A stretch of 40,063 nucleotides of DNA from positions 1 to 40,063 of the forward strand of contig DYLP01000024.1 in NCBI GenBank assembly GCA_020722005.1, in the 5' to 3' direction. This DNA comes from Melioribacter roseus. Its GTDB lineage: Bacteria; Bacteroidota; Ignavibacteria; Ignavibacteriales; Melioribacteraceae. Of the stretch, positions 15,490 to 24,272 are shown piece by piece (positions within the stretch are counted from its first letter, which is position 1; each line of letters opens with the position of its first letter). The position numbers and the translations under genes are program-made. Below the pieces are notes generated by a model. The model was not told where the DNA came from and did no database searches. It saw nothing but the letters and a program-made list of their open reading frames with translations.

Positions 15490-16005
15490 TCACTCTGCAC
15501 TGAACAACTCGTTAAGATTCATACCTCTTTTGAAAGCTACCGAGCGAGCATCCCATAAATTCAACAAAGCAGCCAGCGTAGCTTTAACCTGATTATGCGG
15601 ATTAGACGAACCCAGAGATTTTGTCAAGACATCCTGAACACCTGCGGCTTCGAGGACGGCTCTCACGCCACCACCAGCAATAAGTCCCGTACCGGGAGAT
15701 GCTGGTTTAATGAGGACTTTTCCCGCTCCAAATTTACCGATAATTTCATGTGGTACTGTTCCCTTTATAACAGGTACTTTATATACATTTTTCTTAGCGT
15801 CCTCGATACCTTTTGAGATAGCATCTGTAACTTCATTTGCTTTACCCAGGCCAACTCCTACATGACCATTGCCGTCGCCAACCACAACAATGGCATTAAA
15901 ACTAAAGCGACGACCACCTTTAACGACTTTGGCAACTCTGTTAATATGAACTATTTTTTCTTTTAAGTTTTCCAGTCCGCTTACTTTTTTCGATTTGAAG
16001 TTCAA
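15490..16005 (-). CDS. rpsE: 30S ribosomal protein S5
   Basis: S5 lines the mRNA entry channel and takes part in decoding fidelity. The 171-residue protein has the N-terminal double-stranded RNA-binding fold ([20 protein letters not shown]) and a C-terminal domain with [19 protein letters not shown] and [16 protein letters not shown]. The start is TTG with AAGGAG six bases upstream. It is separated from rplR by 110 bases that hold tRNA-Gln, an arrangement not seen in model spc operons. S5 must then be made from an mRNA whose 5' side is cut by tRNA processing, or from read-through transcript. Confidence 0.97.
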   Translation of the reverse strand: MNFKSKKVSGLENLKEKIVHINRVAKVVKGGRRFSFNAIVVVGDGNGHVGVGLGKANEVTDAISKGIEDAKKNVYKVPVIKGTVPHEIIGKFGAGKVLIKPASPGTGLIAGGGVRAVLEAAGVQDVLTKSLGSSNPHNQVKATLAALLNLWDARSVAFKRGMNLNELFSAE

Positions 16006-16038
16006 TTTTCACTCCTTTTGAATTACCTTATTTTATTG

Positions 16039-16109
16039 CTGCCGGAGGAGGATTCGAACCTCCACATACGGCTCCAAAGGCCGCTGTCCTACCTTTAGAC
16101 GATCCGGCA
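16039..16109 (-). tRNA. tRNA-Gln (anticodon TTG)
   Basis: The minus strand folds into a full cloverleaf of 71 bases. The acceptor stem pairs TGCCGGA with TCCGGCA, followed by discriminator G. The D arm is GTCT/GGAC, the anticodon stem GCGGC/GCCGT with loop CTTTGGA (anticodon TTG), and the T arm GGAGG/CCTCC with TTCGAAT. The weak U1-A72 pair and G73 are glutamine identity features. CCA is not encoded. It lies 6 bases after the rplR stop and 33 bases before rpsE, on the same strand, with no promoter or terminator visible around it. Confidence 0.97.
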
Positions 16110-16115
16110 ATCCCA

Positions 16116-16481
16116 TTAGAATTTCAAACCACCTTCGCGTGCGCCTTCCGCAACCGCTTTTACTTTGCCATGATAGGGATAGCCGTTTCGGTCAAATACA
16201 GCTGCAGTAATTCCCTTTTCGGTTGCTATCTTTGCAAGCAACTTCCCGACAATTCTTCCCTTCTCTATTTTTCCTTTTACTCCTTTCAATTCCTCAGCGA
16301 TCTCCTTCGAAAGTGTCGAAGCTGCAGCTAATGTGGTACCTGTAGTGTCATCTATTAATTGAGCATATATATGATTGAGACTCTTGAATACGCTCAAACG
16401 AGGACGCTCAGGAGTTCCGTGTATTTTCTTTCTGATTCTAACGTGTTTTCTTAATCTTCTTGTAGTGTCTTTTAAAAACAT
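16116..16481 (-). CDS. rplR: 50S ribosomal protein L18
   Basis: L18 binds 5S rRNA together with L5 and places it in the central protuberance. The 121-residue protein has the basic N-terminus [20 protein letters not shown], the conserved [18 protein letters not shown], and a C-terminus with [20 protein letters not shown]. It starts at ATG after a 17-base gap from rplF. The stop codon is followed after 6 bases by tRNA-Gln, so RNase P cleavage would leave this mRNA with almost no 3' untranslated region. Confidence 0.97.
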   Translation of the reverse strand: MFLKDTTRRLRKHVRIRKKIHGTPERPRLSVFKSLNHIYAQLIDDTTGTTLAAASTLSKEIAEELKGVKGKIEKGRIVGKLLAKIATEKGITAAVFDRNGYPYHGKVKAVAEGAREGGLKF

Positions 16482-16498
16482 TTTTCACGACCTCCTAA

Positions 16499-17035
16499 TT
16501 ATTTGCCGGCTGTTTTGCCTGCCTTTCTTAATATAACTTCGTTTGAATATTTAATACCTTTGCCTTTATACGGTTCGGGTTTTCTGAAAGATCTAATTTT
16601 AGCTGCTACAAGTCCCACAAGTTCTTTATCGCTTCCAGAAATTTTCAATTGATTAGGAGTTACAACATCGATTTTAATTCCTTCGGGTGGAATAAAGAAA
16701 ATTGGATGCGAATAACCGAGAGTCAATAAAATTCCACTGCCTTTTGCTTCGGCACGATAACCAACACCTACTATTTCGAGTGTTTTCGAAAATCCTTGGG
16801 TAACTCCCAAAACCATATTATTAATCAACGACCTGGTTAGACCGTGAAGCGCTCTGTTTTGTTTCTCGTCGTTAGGTCGTGTAACCAGAATTTCTTCTTT
16901 TGTAACTTCGACATTAATATTCGGGTGAATCTCCATCTGGAGTTCGCCGAGTTTGCCTTTAATTTTCAATAGATTACCATTTTTCGTAACGGTAACGTCT
17001 TTAATTGGAATCGGTTTTTTGCCTATTCGTGACAC
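16499..17035 (-). CDS. rplF: 50S ribosomal protein L6
   Basis: L6 consists of two similar domains and lies near the sarcin-ricin loop and factor-binding site. I place the start at GTG (17035), giving MSRIGKKPIPIKDV, the normal family N-terminus, with AGAGGT six bases upstream. A longer frame from TTG at 17050 would translate the SD itself. The C-terminal domain holds the signature PEPYKGKGIKYSNEVILRKA. The length of 178 residues is usual. The gap to rpsH is 18 bases. Confidence 0.96.
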   Translation of the reverse strand: MSRIGKKPIPIKDVTVTKNGNLLKIKGKLGELQMEIHPNINVEVTKEEILVTRPNDEKQNRALHGLTRSLINNMVLGVTQGFSKTLEIVGVGYRAEAKGSGILLTLGYSHPIFFIPPEGIKIDVVTPNQLKISGSDKELVGLVAAKIRSFRKPEPYKGKGIKYSNEVILRKAGKTAGK

Positions 17036-17053
17036 TTTTTGACCTCTCAATTA

Positions 17054-17449
17054 TTACCAAACTTGGCAGATTAGTTCACCGCCGACTGATTCTTTACGTG
17101 CTTGTTTATCCGTCATTAAACCTTTTGACGTTGATATAATCGATATTCCCAATCCATTCATAATTTTTGGGATTTCATCTTTGCCGGCATAGATACGAAG
17201 ACCCGGCTTACTGACTTTCTTCAAGCCAGTTATTGAAGGAATTCCGTTAATGTATTGAAGATGAATACGCAAAATGTTCTGTTTATTATCTTCGATTACA
17301 TTATAGTCTCTAATGTATTTGTTAGCCTTTAATATTTCTGCCAATCCTTCTTTCAACCTCGACGAAGGAATATCGACGTATTTTTTTCTGGCTTTAATTG
17401 CATTTCGTATTCTTGTTAAAAAATCTGCAATCGGGTCGGTTGTCAACAT
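17054..17449 (-). CDS. rpsH: 30S ribosomal protein S8
   Basis: S8 binds the central domain of 16S rRNA and in Escherichia coli represses the spc operon by binding its mRNA. At 131 residues it starts [20 protein letters not shown] and ends with the signature [20 protein letters not shown] followed by ELICQVW. The ATG start lies 18 bases after rpsN. I did not identify a 16S-helix-21 mimic near rplE, the site used in Escherichia coli. Confidence 0.98.
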   Translation of the reverse strand: MLTTDPIADFLTRIRNAIKARKKYVDIPSSRLKEGLAEILKANKYIRDYNVIEDNKQNILRIHLQYINGIPSITGLKKVSKPGLRIYAGKDEIPKIMNGLGISIISTSKGLMTDKQARKESVGGELICQVW

Positions 17450-17467
17450 TACTTTATTCTCCTTCTA

Positions 17468-17737
17468 TTACCAACTTGATTTCTTTAGACCGGGAATTTC
17501 GCCTCTCAATGCCATTTCCCTGAGGACGAGACGGGAAATTCCGAATTTTCTGTAATATCCTCTGGGACGCCCGCTTATCATACAGCGATTGTGCGCTCTA
17601 GTCGGAGAAGAATTACGTGGCAACAGTTGCAATGCCTCGTAATCACCTTTCTCTTTCAATTCTTTTCTTTTTTGAGCGTATTTTTCTCTTAATTTTGCTT
17701 TTTTAATTTCACGTGCTAATAAGCTTTTTCTTGCCAT
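17468..17737 (-). CDS. rpsN: 30S ribosomal protein S14 (zinc-free form)
   Basis: S14 is in the 30S head near S3 and S10. This is the long, 89-residue form without the CxxC zinc ribbon, recognised by its N-terminal [20 protein letters not shown] and C-terminal [19 protein letters not shown]. Only one Cys is present. It lies in the usual rplE-rpsN-rpsH order, 9 bases after rplE. With no zinc-binding paralogue seen here, S14 in this organism does not obviously depend on zinc, while S4 and L36 do carry zinc ligands. Confidence 0.97.
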   Translation of the reverse strand: MARKSLLAREIKKAKLREKYAQKRKELKEKGDYEALQLLPRNSSPTRAHNRCMISGRPRGYYRKFGISRLVLREMALRGEIPGLKKSSW

Positions 17738-17746
17738 GATTTCCCT

Positions 17747-18391
17747 TTAATTATTTTCTTTTTTTCTAAACGGCATTCCAAATGCACTTAACAATTCATA
17801 AGCTTCTTTGTCTGTTTTAGCGGTCGTTACAAAAGTAATATCCATACCCAGTACTCTGTTCACTTTGTCGATATTAATTTCTGGAAAGATGATTTGTTCT
17901 TTAATCCCGAGCGTATAATTACCTCTTCCATCAAAGGATTTATCGGAAATGCCTCGAAAGTCCCTTACGCGCGGTAGTGCAATTGTAATCAATCTATCGA
18001 GGAACTCGTACATTATTTCTCTGCGCAGTGTAACTTTAGCGCCAATTTTCATACCTTCTCTGAGTTTGAAGTTCGAAATTGACTTTCTGGCAGTTCTGAT
18101 TGAAGCTTTCTGGCCTGTAATAGTTTCAAGGTCCTTTACTGCTTCTTCAAGAATTTTAGGATCCTGAACAGCCTGACCTACACCCATATTTACAATAATT
18201 TTTGCCAGACGAGGAACCTGCATAATGTTCTTATAGCCGAACTGCTGCATCAATTTCGGAGCAATCTCTTTTATATATTTTTCTTTGAGTCGAGCCGGAA
18301 TTTTTTCTTCAACAACCGTTTCCTTTTCAGCACCGGCCTTGGCAGCTTTTTTAACTGCTTTTTCCTGTTTTTCAGTTTTTTGTTTTGCCAT
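17747..18391 (-). CDS. rplE: 50S ribosomal protein L5 with N-terminal extension
   Basis: L5 binds 5S rRNA and contacts P-site tRNA from the central protuberance. The standard protein is about 180 residues. Here the ATG at 18391 gives 214, because about 35 residues rich in Lys, Glu and Ala ([20 protein letters not shown] onward) precede the normal [20 protein letters not shown]. Core motifs include [13 protein letters not shown] and [18 protein letters not shown]. The start four codons earlier (TTG at 18403) would place the SD too close. The extension is probably flexible and exposed. Confidence 0.95.
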   Translation of the reverse strand: MAKQKTEKQEKAVKKAAKAGAEKETVVEEKIPARLKEKYIKEIAPKLMQQFGYKNIMQVPRLAKIIVNMGVGQAVQDPKILEEAVKDLETITGQKASIRTARKSISNFKLREGMKIGAKVTLRREIMYEFLDRLITIALPRVRDFRGISDKSFDGRGNYTLGIKEQIIFPEINIDKVNRVLGMDITFVTTAKTDKEAYELLSAFGMPFRKKENN

Positions 18392-18432
18392 CTTAAATAT
18401 CAATCCTTTTTGACATTTGACTTATCGAGTTA

Positions 18433-18759
18433 TTATCTTAGCATTTCGCCGCTTTTTTTACTAATTCTAACGCTTTTTTTCTTACCAGTTTTTTCATCAA
18501 TAATGATTTTAGCTCCTATACGCGACGGTTCACTTGTTTTAGGGTCAATAATCATTACATTAGAAGCATTAATAGGAGCTTCTTTTTCAATAATTCCACC
18601 CTGTGGGTTTTTTTGAGAAGGTTTTGTATGCCGCTTTTGTAAATTGACACCTTCCACAATCACCCGATTTTTAGCAGGAAAAACTTTCAGAATTTTACCA
18701 GTTTTTCCTTTGTAGTTACCTGTTATAACAATTACATTGTCATTTTTATTAAGTTTCAT
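18433..18759 (-). CDS. rplX: 50S ribosomal protein L24
   Basis: L24 is an assembly initiator for the large subunit and ends up beside the exit tunnel. The 108-residue protein has an N-terminal KOW motif ([20 protein letters not shown]), then [20 protein letters not shown] and a basic C-terminus. It starts at ATG 13 bases after rplN. A 41-base gap follows before rplE, one of the larger gaps in this segment, without a convincing hairpin. Confidence 0.97.
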   Translation of the reverse strand: MKLNKNDNVIVITGNYKGKTGKILKVFPAKNRVIVEGVNLQKRHTKPSQKNPQGGIIEKEAPINASNVMIIDPKTSEPSRIGAKIIIDEKTGKKKSVRISKKSGEMLR

Positions 18760-18772
18760 AGTATCAATCCTC

Positions 18773-19141
18773 TTATAGAACCTCTGGAGCCAGAGAAATT
18801 ATTTTCATAAATTTTTTGTCCCTTAATTCTCTTGCAACAGGCCCGAAGATACGAGTACCTCTCGGTTCGCCCTGGTTATTTAACAATACAGCTGCATTGT
18901 CGTCGAATCTGATGTAGGAGCCGTCTTTTCTACGCACTTCCTTTTTAGTGCGCACAACAACGGCACGCGACACATCACCTTTTTTAACTGCACCACCTGG
19001 AATGGCTGCTTTTACACTGACGACAATAATATCGCCAACGCTGGCATATCTTCTGCCGCTGCCTCCCAGTACACGGATACATCGAATTTTTTTAGCACCC
19101 GAATTGTCCGCTACTACTAAATTTGTTTCTTCTTGTATCAT
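18773..19141 (-). CDS. rplN: 50S ribosomal protein L14
   Basis: L14 is a highly conserved beta-barrel protein at the subunit interface, forming bridge B8 and serving as the docking site for the silencing factor RsfS. At 122 residues it begins [20 protein letters not shown] and includes [20 protein letters not shown] and the C-terminal signature [20 protein letters not shown]. The ATG start follows rpsQ by 31 bases. It would head the spc operon in species where S10 and spc are separate. I see no promoter here, so the S10 and spc segments appear to be continuous. Confidence 0.98.
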   Translation of the reverse strand: MIQEETNLVVADNSGAKKIRCIRVLGGSGRRYASVGDIIVVSVKAAIPGGAVKKGDVSRAVVVRTKKEVRRKDGSYIRFDDNAAVLLNNQGEPRGTRIFGPVARELRDKKFMKIISLAPEVL

Positions 19142-19172
19142 AATTTCCAGATCTCCGTCGAGCTTTTTCTGT

Positions 19173-19430
19173 TTACTTAGCTTTTTCGATAATTTCTACT
19201 AAACGCCATGCTTTTCTTTTACTAAGAGGGCGTGTTTCCATTATTTTAACTTTGTCGCCGAGGTCACATTCATTTTTCTCGTCGTGAGCCATCAGCTTGG
19301 TGGTCTTTTTGAAATATTTCTTGTACAATGGATGCGCCACACGTCTTTCAATCGCTACGATGATACTTTTGTCCATCTTATTGCTAATTACGGTTCCGAT
19401 CCTAACTTTTCTATAATTTCTTGTATGCAT
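19173..19430 (-). CDS. rpsQ: 30S ribosomal protein S17
   Basis: S17 is an OB-fold primary binder of the 16S 5' domain. At 85 residues it begins [20 protein letters not shown], contains [20 protein letters not shown]-like sequence (here [13 protein letters not shown]), and has [20 protein letters not shown] near the end. It starts at ATG 17 bases after rpmC. The order rplP-rpmC-rpsQ is the usual end of the S10 operon. Confidence 0.97.
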   Translation of the reverse strand: MHTRNYRKVRIGTVISNKMDKSIIVAIERRVAHPLYKKYFKKTTKLMAHDEKNECDLGDKVKIMETRPLSKRKAWRLVEIIEKAK

Positions 19431-19447
19431 GGAAAACTTTTTGCTCC

Positions 19448-19672
19448 TTATTTATTTTCCTTTGATTCATTCTGTTTAGCTTCCTGAAGCTGGCGCTCTT
19501 TAAGAACCGTTTTCATTTTAGCAATATCTTTGCGAGTGGTTCTGAGCAGCGCAGTGTTTGTTAAATTTTTCAGTTCGTGCTGAAATCTCAGATCGATTAA
19601 ATTCTTTTGTTCTTCCAGAATTCTTCTCTGAATTTCTTCTGTTGACATTTCTCTGATTTGATAAATTTTCAT
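19448..19672 (-). CDS. rpmC: 50S ribosomal protein L29
   Basis: L29 is a two-helix protein at the tunnel exit, next to L23, where chaperones and SRP dock. The 74-residue sequence has [20 protein letters not shown], then the family block [20 protein letters not shown], and ends with a charged stretch (KQNESKENK). It starts at ATG and follows rplP by 11 bases. Confidence 0.96.
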   Translation of the reverse strand: MKIYQIREMSTEEIQRRILEEQKNLIDLRFQHELKNLTNTALLRTTRKDIAKMKTVLKERQLQEAKQNESKENK

Positions 19673-19683
19673 TTTATCAATCC

Positions 19684-20103
19684 TTATGATTCTAAATCGA
19701 TTCTCTGAACAATTTTTGTTTTAATTGGAAGCTTGTGAGCAGCCAATTGTAAGGCTTCGTGAGCAGTTTCTCTGTCGACACCGTTAATTTCAAATAGAAT
19801 TCTACCCGGTTTTACAACTGCAACCCAGAATTCTGGAGCTCCCTTTCCTTTACCCATTCTTGTTTCGAGAGGCTTTTTGCTGACGGGTTTGTCGGGGAAG
19901 ATACGAATCCATACTTTACCGTCACGCTTCATTTTACGCGACAGAGCAACACGACAAGCTTCTATTTGGCGACTTGTAATCCAGGCTGGCTCAAGCGCTT
20001 TGAGACCGTAATCACCGAAATTTACAAGATGTCCTCTCGTAGCTTTACCTCTTCTTCTACCTCTTTGCGATTTACGATATTTTACTCTTTTTGGCATTAA
20101 CAT
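19684..20103 (-). CDS. rplP: 50S ribosomal protein L16
   Basis: L16 helps position A-site tRNA near the peptidyl-transferase centre. The 139-residue protein begins [20 protein letters not shown], the family N-terminus, which favours the first ATG (20103, AGGAGT eight bases upstream) over the second two codons later. The conserved block [20 protein letters not shown] (here [11 protein letters not shown]) and [20 protein letters not shown] are present. It follows rpsC by 12 bases. Confidence 0.97.
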   Translation of the reverse strand: MLMPKRVKYRKSQRGRRRGKATRGHLVNFGDYGLKALEPAWITSRQIEACRVALSRKMKRDGKVWIRIFPDKPVSKKPLETRMGKGKGAPEFWVAVVKPGRILFEINGVDRETAHEALQLAAHKLPIKTKIVQRIDLES

Positions 20104-20115
20104 GGAATTAAACTC

Positions 20116-20757
20116 CTATTCGGATGAACGTTTACCTAAAATTTCTCCACGGCAGATCCAGATTTTTACACCGATAGAGCCGTATATTGTTTGAGCAGTA
20201 GCTTGAGCATAGTCGATATCAGCTCTAAGAGTATGAAGTGGAATCCTGCCTTCTTTGTATTGTTCAGTACGAGCCATTTCGGCACCGCCCAATCTTCCAG
20301 AGCACATCACTCTAATTCCTTCGGCACCCATTCGCATTGCTGCAGTTATTGCGGTTTTCATCGCTCTTCTAAAAGAGATTCTTCCTTCGATCTGCTTTGC
20401 AATATTTTCGGCTACCAGATAAGCATCTAATTCGGGTCTTTTAATTTCTGAAATCTGGACTTTGACTTCTTTTTGTGTAATCTTTTTCAATTCTTCTTCC
20501 AGCTGGGCTATTTCCTTACCGCTTTTACCGATAACGACTCCAGGTCGCGAAGTATGAATTGTCAATATAACATTCTTCGAAGTTCGATCGATTTTGATGG
20601 CTGATACACCTGCATTTTGAAGCCTTTTCCTGATGTAACGCCGTAATTCATAGTCTTCCATTAATTTGGTGGCGTAACTCTTGTTTTCGAACCAGTTCGA
20701 TTCCCAGCCTCTTATAATTCCAACTCTAAAACCGATTGGATTTGTCTTCTGACCCAA
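20116..20757 (-). CDS. rpsC: 30S ribosomal protein S3
   Basis: S3 lies at the mRNA entry pore in the 30S head and contributes to the ribosomal helicase. At 213 residues it begins [20 protein letters not shown]. The KH domain is seen at [20 protein letters not shown], and the C-terminal signature at [20 protein letters not shown]. The start is TTG with GGAGG five bases upstream. It follows rplV by 12 bases and sits close to rplP. Confidence 0.97.
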   Translation of the reverse strand: MGQKTNPIGFRVGIIRGWESNWFENKSYATKLMEDYELRRYIRKRLQNAGVSAIKIDRTSKNVILTIHTSRPGVVIGKSGKEIAQLEEELKKITQKEVKVQISEIKRPELDAYLVAENIAKQIEGRISFRRAMKTAITAAMRMGAEGIRVMCSGRLGGAEMARTEQYKEGRIPLHTLRADIDYAQATAQTIYGSIGVKIWICRGEILGKRSSE

Positions 20758-20769
20758 ATTTTCCTCCGA

Positions 20770-21114
20770 TTACTTTTTTGTTGCAACAACAATTGTTAAA
20801 TGATTTGACCTTTTTCTGATTCTGTAAGCCCTGCCCATTGGCGCAGGCATAATTCTTTTCAAAGTTGGACCCTGATTGACATAAGCTTCTTTGACGTAAA
20901 GCTCTGAAATATTATGGCTTGTATTATCATCTTTATTCATCAGATTAGAAACAGCCGAGCGTAACACTTTTTCTGCATCGACCGAAGCATGCTTAGGTGA
21001 AAAGTGAAGAATCTCGATAGCCTGTTCGACTGATTTACCTCTAATCAAATCGATAACCAATCTCATTTTTCGTGGCGAGGATCCGATATATTTGTGTGTC
21101 GCTTTTGCTTCCAT
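20770..21114 (-). CDS. rplV: 50S ribosomal protein L22
   Basis: L22 contributes a long beta hairpin to the exit tunnel constriction. I choose the ATG at 21114 (114 residues, MEAKATHKYIGSSPRKMRL), which has GAGG nine bases upstream. An in-frame TTG at 21129 would include that SD. The hairpin region KEAYVNQGPTLKRIMPAPMG is intact, with no macrolide-type deletion apparent. It follows rpsS by 18 bases. Confidence 0.95.
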   Translation of the reverse strand: MEAKATHKYIGSSPRKMRLVIDLIRGKSVEQAIEILHFSPKHASVDAEKVLRSAVSNLMNKDDNTSHNISELYVKEAYVNQGPTLKRIMPAPMGRAYRIRKRSNHLTIVVATKK

Positions 21115-21132
21115 TATTCCAAACCTCAATTA

Positions 21133-21420
21133 TTACTTTGCTTTAGATGCTTTTTCTGCTTTTGTTCCTGGATGTCCTCTGAAAATTCGTGTAGGCGCAA
21201 ATTCACCCAGCTTGTGGCCAACCATATTTTCAGAAATATAAACAGGGATCATTTTATTGCCGTTATGAACGGCGATTGTATGTCCTACAAATTCAGGAGA
21301 AATCGTAGATGCACGAGACCAGGTTTTAATTATCTTTTTTTGATTAGCCTGGTTTAACTGTCTGATTTTCCTGAGCAATTTAACATCAATATAAGGACCT
21401 TTTTTGACTGATCTTGGCAT
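21133..21420 (-). CDS. rpsS: 30S ribosomal protein S19
   Basis: S19 is a 30S head protein that pairs with S13 at the A-site finger bridge. The 95-residue protein starts [20 protein letters not shown]. The family signature is [20 protein letters not shown] followed by [18 protein letters not shown]. The start is ATG, 8 bases after rplB, in the standard rplB-rpsS-rplV order. Confidence 0.98.
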   Translation of the reverse strand: MPRSVKKGPYIDVKLLRKIRQLNQANQKKIIKTWSRASTISPEFVGHTIAVHNGNKMIPVYISENMVGHKLGEFAPTRIFRGHPGTKAEKASKAK

Positions 21421-21428
21421 AGCTTACT

Positions 21429-22253
21429 CTATTTTCTTCTCTTTACAATATATTTATTAGAAGGATTTTTCTTTTTTCTTGTTTTAAGACCTTTAGCTTT
21501 TTGACCCCATGGCGATACAGGATGTCCACCACCTGATGTTTTTCCTTCACCGCCACCCATCGGATGGTCAACCGGATTCATCGCAACGCCTCTCACATGA
21601 GGTCTTATACCAAGCCATCTACTCCTACCTGCTTTTCCTAAACTAATATTTTCGTGGTCTGCATTTCCAACTGTACCATATGTAGCCATGCATTCCACAT
21701 TAATCATTCGAACTTCACCAGAGGGCATTTTCAATTGAGCGTATTTACCTTCACGAGCCATCAGTTGAAGCGATACACCTGCAGAACGACCTAGCTGACC
21801 ACCTTTTCCTGGCTTTAATTCAACATTATGAACAAAACTACCAATTGGAATTTCTTTCAGTGGAAGTGCGTTACCAACTTTTATTTCAATTCCACTACCC
21901 GACATTACAGTCTCACCCACTTTCAAGCCGTCTGGAGCAATAATATATCTTTTTTCTCCATCTGCATAATGCAGTAATGCTATTCTAGCTGTTCTATTCG
22001 GATCGTATTCTATAGAAAAGACTTTAGCTGGAATACCGTATTTATCGCGTTTAAAATCGATAATTCTATATTGTCGTTTATGTCCACCACCACGATGTCG
22101 TGCAGTTACACGTCCCAGGTTGTTGCGTCCTCCGGATTTTTTTAACGGAGCCAACAACGATTTTTCGGGTTCTCTTTTGGCAATCTCTTCGAAAGAAGAG
22201 ACACTCATAAATCTCGTTCCTGGTGTAATTGGTTTTAATTTTCTTATAGCCAT
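21429..22253 (-). CDS. rplB: 50S ribosomal protein L2
   Basis: L2 is one of the largest and most conserved 23S-binding proteins, needed for subunit association and for peptidyl-transferase assembly. At 274 residues, it has [20 protein letters not shown] in the N-terminal part and the signature [20 protein letters not shown], whose His is important for activity, followed by [16 protein letters not shown]. The C-terminal tail is strongly basic. It starts at ATG 24 bases after rplW. Confidence 0.98.
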   Translation of the reverse strand: MAIRKLKPITPGTRFMSVSSFEEIAKREPEKSLLAPLKKSGGRNNLGRVTARHRGGGHKRQYRIIDFKRDKYGIPAKVFSIEYDPNRTARIALLHYADGEKRYIIAPDGLKVGETVMSGSGIEIKVGNALPLKEIPIGSFVHNVELKPGKGGQLGRSAGVSLQLMAREGKYAQLKMPSGEVRMINVECMATYGTVGNADHENISLGKAGRSRWLGIRPHVRGVAMNPVDHPMGGGEGKTSGGGHPVSPWGQKAKGLKTRKKKNPSNKYIVKRRK

Positions 22254-22277
22254 TTAGTTTACTCCGATTCTCTCAGA

Positions 22278-22574
22278 TTATACTTCGCCGAATATATCTA
22301 TTTTTTGACCTTCTTTTAGCGTAACAACTGCCTTTTTGAACTTTGGCGTTCTGCCTTCGAATCGACCTTTCCTTGTAAATTGAGTTCTTCTTTTCCCTTT
22401 ATATTTCATCGTATTAACCGCAACAACGTCGACATTAAATTTTTCTTTTACAGCTTTAGCAATTTCAATTTTATTAGCGTCGACCGACACGATAAATCCA
22501 AATTTATTCGGATGTTTTTCCTGAATCGAGGTCATTTTTTCTGTAATCAAAGGTCTTATAAGTATGCTTTTCAT
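22278..22574 (-). CDS. rplW: 50S ribosomal protein L23
   Basis: L23 is at the tunnel exit and is the docking point for trigger factor and SRP. The 98-residue protein begins MKSILIRPLITEKMTSIQEK and contains KFGFIVSVDANKIEIAKAVK, then FNVDVVAVNTMKYKGKRRTQ and the extended basic loop. The ATG start lies 14 bases after rplD, in the order rplC-rplD-rplW-rplB. Confidence 0.97.
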   Translation of the reverse strand: MKSILIRPLITEKMTSIQEKHPNKFGFIVSVDANKIEIAKAVKEKFNVDVVAVNTMKYKGKRRTQFTRKGRFEGRTPKFKKAVVTLKEGQKIDIFGEV

Positions 22575-22588
22575 ATCAATACCAAATT

Positions 22589-23215
22589 TTAATTAAATGT
22601 ACTTTCAAGCAATTGTACAGCGCTCTTTTGTAACATCAGAATTTGATTGTTCAGCAGTTCATAAACTGAAGCTTTGTTGGCTTCTACAATCGAGACTCTG
22701 TCGATATTTTTTCCGGATTTATAAACGTTTTTCAAAGTTCCGTTTGTAAGCAAGAGAGTTTTTTTGCCGTTCAAATTCAAGGCTTTAAGAATTTCAACAA
22801 AATTTTTTGTTTTTGGTTGTTCGAAATCAAAATCTTCAACAACTATAATCTGATTAGCTTTCGATTTATAAGAAAGTGCAGATTTACGAGCCAGTTGAAC
22901 TACTTTTTTATTCAATTTTTGTCTGTAGTTTCTCGGTTTTGGTCCGAATATTCTACCACCACCGACCCAGAGTGGAGAGCGCACCGAACCAGCTCTTGCA
23001 CCACCTCGTCCCTTTTGACGCCACGGTTTTTTACCTCCGCCACTTACCTCACTTCTTTCTTTGGCTTTGTGCGTTCCCTGTCTTTGATTAGCCAGGTAAG
23101 CTTTAACAGCAATATAGAGAACGTGGTCATTCGGCTCAATTTCAAAAATATCTTTCGAGAGTTCTATCTGCTCACCTGATTTTGTACCGTCTATTTTATA
23201 AACATCTACTTTCAT
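22589..23215 (-). CDS. rplD: 50S ribosomal protein L4
   Basis: L4 extends a loop into the exit tunnel opposite L22. In gamma-proteobacteria it also represses the S10 operon by attenuation. The 208-residue protein has the loop region QGTHKAKERSEVSGGGKKPW followed by RQKGRGGARAGSVRSPLW. I see no long S10 leader resembling the Escherichia coli attenuator. Only about 105 bases separate tuf and rpsJ, largely taken by tuf hairpins. It starts at ATG 14 bases after rplC. Confidence 0.97.
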   Translation of the reverse strand: MKVDVYKIDGTKSGEQIELSKDIFEIEPNDHVLYIAVKAYLANQRQGTHKAKERSEVSGGGKKPWRQKGRGGARAGSVRSPLWVGGGRIFGPKPRNYRQKLNKKVVQLARKSALSYKSKANQIIVVEDFDFEQPKTKNFVEILKALNLNGKKTLLLTNGTLKNVYKSGKNIDRVSIVEANKASVYELLNNQILMLQKSAVQLLESTFN

Positions 23216-23229
23216 TTTTCGATCGTCGT

Positions 23230-23850
23230 TTATTTATTGATAGCAACTATTGAATTAACCGCACCGGGTACAGCACCTTTTATCATAATTATATTCTGTT
23301 CCGGTATAACTTTTACAACTTTTAAATTTCTAATCGTAACCTGTTTACCGCCCAATCTTCCAGCCATTCTCTGTCCTTTGAAAACTCTGGATGGAAAAGA
23401 GCTGGCTCCAATCGAACCGGGTGCTCTTTCTCTATCACTTTGACCGTGCGTAGAAGACCCAACACCGCCAAATCCGTGACGTTTTACAACGCCTTGGAAA
23501 CCCTTACCCTTACTATTGCTCGTTACTTTGACTTTATCGCCAGGCTGGAAAACATCTACTTTAATCTCATCTCCAACCTTAAATTGAGCAATATCGAAGT
23601 TCTTGAATTCTTTAACGGATCGGGGTGGAACAAGACCGAGCTTTTTGTAGACTTCTAGTTGGGGTTTGTTAACTTTCTTTTCTTTCTTTGAACCAAACCC
23701 AAGCTGAAGCGCTTCGTAACCGTCTTTTTCAACAGTCCTCAAACCATATACTTTACAGGGTCCTGCTTCGAGAACAGTTACTGGTATTACTTGACCGTCA
23801 TCACTAAAAATATTAGTCATTCCGATTTTTTTAGCTATCAATCCAGGCAT
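23230..23850 (-). CDS. rplC: 50S ribosomal protein L3
   Basis: L3 is an early assembly protein with a long loop reaching the peptidyl-transferase centre. The 206-residue protein begins MPGLIAKKIGMTNIFSDDGQ and has the loop SKGKGFQGVVKRHGFGGVGS followed by THGQSDRERAPGSIGASSFP. Length is close to the usual 205-215. It starts at ATG 9 bases after rpsJ. Confidence 0.98.
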   Translation of the reverse strand: MPGLIAKKIGMTNIFSDDGQVIPVTVLEAGPCKVYGLRTVEKDGYEALQLGFGSKKEKKVNKPQLEVYKKLGLVPPRSVKEFKNFDIAQFKVGDEIKVDVFQPGDKVKVTSNSKGKGFQGVVKRHGFGGVGSSTHGQSDRERAPGSIGASSFPSRVFKGQRMAGRLGGKQVTIRNLKVVKVIPEQNIIMIKGAVPGAVNSIVAINK

Positions 23851-23859
23851 TTTTATTTC

Positions 23860-24168
23860 CTATAACTTTATCTCAATATCGACGCCGGCAGGAATATCTA
23901 ACTTGCTCAGCGCATCAACTGTTTTATTATTTGAATTATGAATGTCGATAATTCTTTTATGAGCCCTAATCTCGAACTGTTCACGCGATTTTTTATCGAC
24001 GTGAGGCGAACGCAAAACAGTAAAAACAGTTCTTTTTGTAGGCAACGGTATTGGTCCTGAGACCACAGCTCCTGTGCTTTTTACAGTTTTGATAATTTTC
24101 TCAGTTGACTTATCAATCAGAATATGATCATATGATTTCAACTTAATTCTAATTTTTTGACCGGGCAC
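23860..24168 (-). CDS. rpsJ: 30S ribosomal protein S10
   Basis: S10 is in the 30S head and, as NusE, also joins NusB and NusG in antitermination. The 102-residue sequence begins [20 protein letters not shown] and includes [20 protein letters not shown] and [18 protein letters not shown]. The start is GTG, ten bases after AAGGAG. It is the first gene of the S10 segment, after the tuf hairpins. A TATGAT lies in the gap, but no -35 element is recognisable. Confidence 0.97.
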   Translation of the reverse strand: MPGQKIRIKLKSYDHILIDKSTEKIIKTVKSTGAVVSGPIPLPTKRTVFTVLRSPHVDKKSREQFEIRAHKRIIDIHNSNNKTVDALSKLDIPAGVDIEIKL

Positions 24169-24209
24169 TTTTTTAATTCTCCTTTTTACAAATCATATCT
24201 TCAGTGTAC

Positions 24210-24254
24210 TTTGCCTTTCGAGGCAAAAAGAAGGGAAAGATTCCTCTTTCCCTT
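24210..24254 (-). terminator. tandem hairpins after tuf (terminator or attenuator)
   Basis: On the minus strand a perfect 10-base stem, AAGGGAAAGA (24254-24245) with TCTTTCCCTT (24240-24231), closes on a GGAA tetraloop and is followed by CTTTTTG. A second hairpin, TTTGCCT/AGGCAAA with a CGAA loop (24227-24210), begins inside the T-tract. It lies 18 bases after the tuf stop. The structure looks like an intrinsic terminator, perhaps partial, since no strong promoter is visible before rpsJ. Confidence 0.75.
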
Positions 24255-24272
24255 GATTTATTATTCAATAAA

